The translations under genes were made by a program, and so were the position numbers. From the NCBI GenBank assembly GCA_963649145.1, contig CAVJGI010000047.1, positions 1 through 15,626 on the forward strand: 15,626 nt of DNA. Direction: 5' to 3'. This document shows positions 12,910 through 15,626 of this stretch, in pieces (within the stretch, counting starts at the first letter, position 1; each line of letters opens with the position of its first letter). The DNA is from SVKR01 sp963649145 (GTDB taxonomy: Bacteria; Bacillota; Clostridia; Oscillospirales; Oscillospiraceae). The notes below the pieces were generated by a model. That model made no database searches, was not told the DNA's origin, and saw only the letters and a program-made list of their open reading frames with translations.

Positions 12910-14235
12910 ATGGATCTTCTGAACGCAAAGATCAGACCGACTTATTTCAAATATCTCGCGGCGGCATTCGGCAGCGCGATGATCGCGTCAATCTATTCCA
13001 TCGTGGACACGGCGATGGCGGGACAGTACCACGGCCCGGAGGGGACGGCGGCACTCGCCGTCGTCGCGCCGGTCTGGAACATCATCTACAGCCTCGGACT
13101 TCTGATGGGCATCGGCGGCAGCGTCATCTTCAGCATGAAGCGCGGCAGCGGCCACGCCGGGGACGAGAACCAGTATTTCACGGCGTCGCTGATCGGCGCG
13201 GCGGCGCTGGCGCTGCTGTCGTGGGTGGGCATCTGGTGCTTTGAGCGCCCGGTGCTGCTCTTTTTCGGCGCGGACGAGGCGCTGCTCGCGCTCGCGCGGG
13301 AGTATGTGCGCCCGATCAAATATGTTTTTCCGCTCTTCCTCTTCAACCAGATGCTCGCGGCGTTCCTCCGCAACGATGGGGACCCCGCGCTCGCCACCTT
13401 CGGCGTGCTCGCCGGCGGCATCTTCAACGTTTTCGGCGACTATTTCTTCGTGTTTCCCTGCGATATGGGCATTTACGGCGCGGGGCTCGCGACCGCGATC
13501 GGCTCCGGCATTTCTTTCGTCGTGATGCTGAGCCATTTTGTCCGCCGCAGAAACACGCTCCGGCTCGCAAAGCCGGAAAAGCTGCTCCGCAAGCTCCGCG
13601 AGATCACGGTCACGGGCTTCTCCACCTTCTTCATCGACGTCGCGATGGGCATCCTGACGGTGCTGTTCAATCGCCAGATCATGCGCTATCTCGGCGCGAA
13701 CGCGCTCGCGATCTACGGACCGATCATTCAGGTCAGCACCTTTGTCCAGTGCTGCGCTTACAGCGTCGGACAGGCGGCGCAGCCGATCGTCTCGACGAAT
13801 TTCGGCGCGGGGAAGGGCAGCCGCATCCGCGAAACGCTGCGGCTGGCGCTGGGGACAACGGCGGTTTTCGGCGTTTTCTGGACAGCGCTCAGCATGGCGA
13901 TCCCGAACGGCTATATCCGCCTTTTCATGGCACCCACGCCGGAGATCCTCGCCATGGCGCCCGCCATCATCCGGACTTATGCGCTCTCGTTCCTGCTGCT
14001 GCCGTTCAACATCTTCTCGACCTATTATTTCCAAGCAATCATGAAGCCCGCGGCGGCGTTCGTCGTGTCCGTGGCGCGCGGACTCGTCGTCAGCGGCGCG
14101 CTGATCCTGACGCTCCCGGCGCTGGCGGGCGCGGACAGCCTCTGGCTCGCCATGCCGGTCACGGAGCTGCTCGTTATGCTCTACGCCGCAGCGGTTATGC
14201 GGCGCTATACCCGCGCCCTGCCTGCCGGGGCATAA
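12910..14235 (+). CDS. MATE-family multidrug/cation efflux transporter
   Basis: 441 aa. The start is ATG 12910, following GGGAGG at 12896-12901; the in-frame ATG at 12892 lies on top of the SD. About twelve membrane helices in two related six-helix halves (MatE, DinF/NorM-like superfamily). N-terminal hallmarks are SIVDTAMAGQYHGPEGTAALAVVAPVWN (helix 1-2) and GGSVIFSMKRGSGH. The second half repeats the pattern with VLFNRQIMRYLGANALAIYGPIIQ and SVGQAAQPIVSTNFGAGKGSRIRETLRLAL. MATE proteins use Na+ or H+ gradients to export cationic drugs, and some export small metabolites such as guanidinium. Expression appears controlled by the leader terminator immediately upstream. No terminator is obvious after it, and the 133-base gap to the next gene holds a separate promoter. 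Confidence 0.93.
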   Translation: MDLLNAKIRPTYFKYLAAAFGSAMIASIYSIVDTAMAGQYHGPEGTAALAVVAPVWNIIYSLGLLMGIGGSVIFSMKRGSGHAGDENQYFTASLIGAAALALLSWVGIWCFERPVLLFFGADEALLALAREYVRPIKYVFPLFLFNQMLAAFLRNDGDPALATFGVLAGGIFNVFGDYFFVFPCDMGIYGAGLATAIGSGISFVVMLSHFVRRRNTLRLAKPEKLLRKLREITVTGFSTFFIDVAMGILTVLFNRQIMRYLGANALAIYGPIIQVSTFVQCCAYSVGQAAQPIVSTNFGAGKGSRIRETLRLALGTTAVFGVFWTALSMAIPNGYIRLFMAPTPEILAMAPAIIRTYALSFLLLPFNIFSTYYFQAIMKPAAAFVVSVARGLVVSGALILTLPALAGADSLWLAMPVTELLVMLYAAAVMRRYTRALPAGA

Positions 14236-14278
14236 GCGAAATTTATCCGCGCATAGGCAAAATTTATTATTTCAAGTG

Positions 14279-14307
14279 TGGACCTTCATGCGGAAATGTG
14301 GTAAAGT
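14279..14307 (+). promoter_or_regulatory. Candidate promoter of 4-hydroxybutyrate dehydrogenase
   Basis: TGGACC (14279-14284), 17 bases, TAAAGT (14302-14307) with TG in the extended -10 position, the same geometry as the MATE promoter. The leader contains an 8-bp stem CCGCCCGC (14320-14327) with GCGGGTGG (14340-14347), without a T-run, just ahead of the SD. Confidence 0.5.
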
Positions 14308-14368
14308 CTCTTACAGAAACCGCCCGCGGCTCTGAGGCGGCGGGTGGGAAAAGGACGGAGGAGACTTT

Positions 14369-15490
14369 ATGGCACAGCAGATCATTTTCAAGCCGGAGCT
14401 GCACAGCTTCGCGACCGCGCGGGAGTTCGCGGAGGCGTTCGCGCTGGGGGAGGGGGACCTCATCCTCACGAACGAGTTTATCTATGAGCCGTTTTTCGCG
14501 CCGCTCGGTCTGCGGGCGGAGGTGCTGTTTCAGGAAAAATACGGCGCGGGCGAGCCGACGGACGTCATGACGGACGCAATTTTAGAAGAGATCGAGCGCC
14601 GCGGCTGCCGGCGCATCGTCGCCATCGGGGGCGGCACCGTCTTGGACATCGCGAAGGTCGTCGCCGTCTCGAACGGGCAGGGCGTGGACGCGCTCTATGA
14701 CGCGATGCCCGCGCTCGAAAAGCGCCGCGCGCTCGTCATCGTGCCGACCACCTGCGGCACGGGCAGCGAGGTGACGAACATCGCCGTCCTCGCGCGCACG
14801 AAGCTCGGCACGAAGCTCGGCATGGTCTCCCCGGCGATGTTCGCCGACCAAGCGGTGCTCATCCCGGAACTGCTGACGACGCTGCCGTTCCGCTTTTTCG
14901 CGACGAGCAGCATCGACGCGCTCGTCCACGCGGTGGAGTCCGCGCTCTCGCCGAACGCCACGGACTTCACGCGGCTGCTGAGCGAGCGCGCGATCGAGCT
15001 TATCCTGCGCGGCTACCGCGTCATCGCCGCGGAGGGCGAGGCGGCGCGGATGCCGCTGCTCGCTGACTTCCTGCTCGCGGCGAACTTCGCCGGGCTCGCC
15101 TTCGGCACCGCGGGCTGCGGCGCGGTCCACGCGCTCTCTTACCCGCTGAGCGGCAAGTATCACGTTGCCCACGGCGAGAGCAACTATGCGATGTTCACCG
15201 GCGTGCTCCGCACTTACGCTGCCTTGGCACCGGACTCCGAGACGCTAGCGCGCGTGAACGCCCAGCTCGCCGCGCTGCTGGACTGCCCCGCTGGGGAGGT
15301 CAACGCCGCGCTGGACGCCCTGCTCGGCGCGATCATGCCGAAAAAGCCCCTGCACGGCTACGGCGTCACGGAAGCCGACTGCGCCGATTTCGCCCGCAGC
15401 GTCATCACCGAGCAGCAGCGCCTCATGCGAAACGCCCTCGCGGCGCTGGACGAAGCGGCGGTGGAGAAGATCTACCGCGCGCTGCTGTGA
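14369..15490 (+). CDS. 4hbD: 4-hydroxybutyrate dehydrogenase (iron-dependent alcohol dehydrogenase family)
   Basis: 373 aa, ATG 14369 after GGAGGAG (14357-14363). It is an iron-containing (group III) alcohol dehydrogenase and reads closely like Clostridium kluyveri 4HbD (371 aa), including GEGDLILTNEFIYEPF (27-42), FQEKYGAGEPTD (54-65) and VIVPTTCGTGSEVTN (123-137). The nucleotide-binding motif is AIGGGTVLDIAKV (85-97). Metal ligands are Asp183, His187 (SSIDALVHAVE), His254 (GAVHALSYPL) and His268 (HVAHGE). It interconverts succinate semialdehyde and 4-hydroxybutyrate with NAD(H), a step in succinate or GABA conversion to butyrate or crotonyl-CoA in clostridia. The usual partner genes (CoA-dependent succinate semialdehyde dehydrogenase, 4-hydroxybutyrate CoA-transferase, 4-hydroxybutyryl-CoA dehydratase) are not in the window. 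It appears to be a single-gene unit with its own promoter. Confidence 0.88.
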   Translation: MAQQIIFKPELHSFATAREFAEAFALGEGDLILTNEFIYEPFFAPLGLRAEVLFQEKYGAGEPTDVMTDAILEEIERRGCRRIVAIGGGTVLDIAKVVAVSNGQGVDALYDAMPALEKRRALVIVPTTCGTGSEVTNIAVLARTKLGTKLGMVSPAMFADQAVLIPELLTTLPFRFFATSSIDALVHAVESALSPNATDFTRLLSERAIELILRGYRVIAAEGEAARMPLLADFLLAANFAGLAFGTAGCGAVHALSYPLSGKYHVAHGESNYAMFTGVLRTYAALAPDSETLARVNAQLAALLDCPAGEVNAALDALLGAIMPKKPLHGYGVTEADCADFARSVITEQQRLMRNALAALDEAAVEKIYRALL

Positions 15491-15577
15491 GGTTTGGCGG
15501 AAAGGAGGAGTTTCTGGTTTGTAAAAAAGACCGGATACACGCTGCAAAATAAAAAACAAAGCCGCGGGGAGTCACAA

Positions 15578-15626
15578 TTTAAAGGCCTCCCTGTGCAAGG
15601 GAGGCTGTCAGCCGAAGGCTGACTGG
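15578..15626. repeat. Second copy of the MITE-like repeat, cut by the window edge
   Basis: From TTTAAA at 15578 to the window end, 48 of 49 bases match the reverse complement of 448-496; the single difference is G for A after TTTAAAG. It contains the CCTCCCTGTGCAAGGGAGG and GTCAGCC-GAA-GGCTGAC stems. The rest of the element should lie beyond the window. The 87 bases between it and the dehydrogenase stop hold nothing I can assign. Confidence 0.8.

Noticed and set aside
11711..12928. 405-aa minus-strand open frame opposite the anti-sigma gene
   Set aside because: Arg/Ala-rich composition typical of a shadow frame; the + strand frame has an SD, overlaps the sigma gene and has a sensible topology.
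14369..15490. 4-hydroxybutyrate dehydrogenase as part of an aromatic degradation operon with the Mo enzymes
   Set aside because: It has its own promoter and is separated by a terminator, the sigma operon and the MATE gene; the reaction belongs to succinate/GABA fermentation, so no direct pathway link is supported.

Overview
The window looks like a chromosome segment from a GC-rich anaerobic member of the Clostridia, probably a gut Oscillospirales-type bacterium. This is inferred from strong GGAGG-type ribosome binding sites, GC-biased third codon positions, intrinsic terminators, a 4-hydroxybutyrate dehydrogenase of the Clostridium kluyveri type, and molybdenum enzymes related to pyrogallol transhydroxylase. 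All convincing genes are on the + strand; the long minus-strand open frames are shadows of GC-rich genes.

Layout. (1) 2-271: the 3' end of a short-chain dehydrogenase/reductase. (2) 272-739: no gene; a hairpin, a 160-bp palindromic MITE-like repeat, an intrinsic terminator and a sigma-A-type promoter. (3) 740-1561: a transglutaminase-like protein, and 1700-3136: a long TPR protein, separated by a terminator. (4) 3399-10462: the centrepiece, two tandem molybdopterin oxidoreductase modules, each a large catalytic subunit (870 and 858 aa) followed by a ferredoxin-like small subunit (274 and 278 aa) with a C-terminal beta-sandwich-type domain. This is the architecture of Pelobacter pyrogallol-phloroglucinol transhydroxylase (AthL/AthS). 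The block ends at a strong terminator at 10473-10509. (5) 10561-12730: a small AT-rich secreted protein preceded by a tiny upstream ORF, then an ECF sigma factor overlapping a membrane protein that is probably its anti-sigma factor. The secreted-protein gene and the sigma gene carry the same two-block promoter with identical spacing, suggesting an autoregulated sigma circuit with a local target. (6) 12764-14235: a MATE-family exporter with a leader that contains a full terminator hairpin ahead of the gene, a riboswitch or attenuator arrangement. (7) 14369-15490: 4-hydroxybutyrate dehydrogenase. (8) 15578-15626: a second copy of the repeat end, cut by the window edge.

The two Mo modules are not equivalent. 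Module 2 keeps the AthL active-site positions (His, Asp-Ser, Tyr), and its small subunit has the same 12-cysteine pattern as AthS, which holds three [4Fe-4S] clusters. Module 1 keeps the His and Asp-Ser but lacks the Tyr, and its small subunit has 15 cluster-type cysteines including a motif like that of nitrate reductase NarH, predicting a fourth cluster. I infer that module 2 is a hydroxyl-transfer or dehydroxylation enzyme on a polyphenol close to AthLS, while module 1 is a diverged, possibly net-redox enzyme on another substrate. Substrates cannot be read from the sequence.
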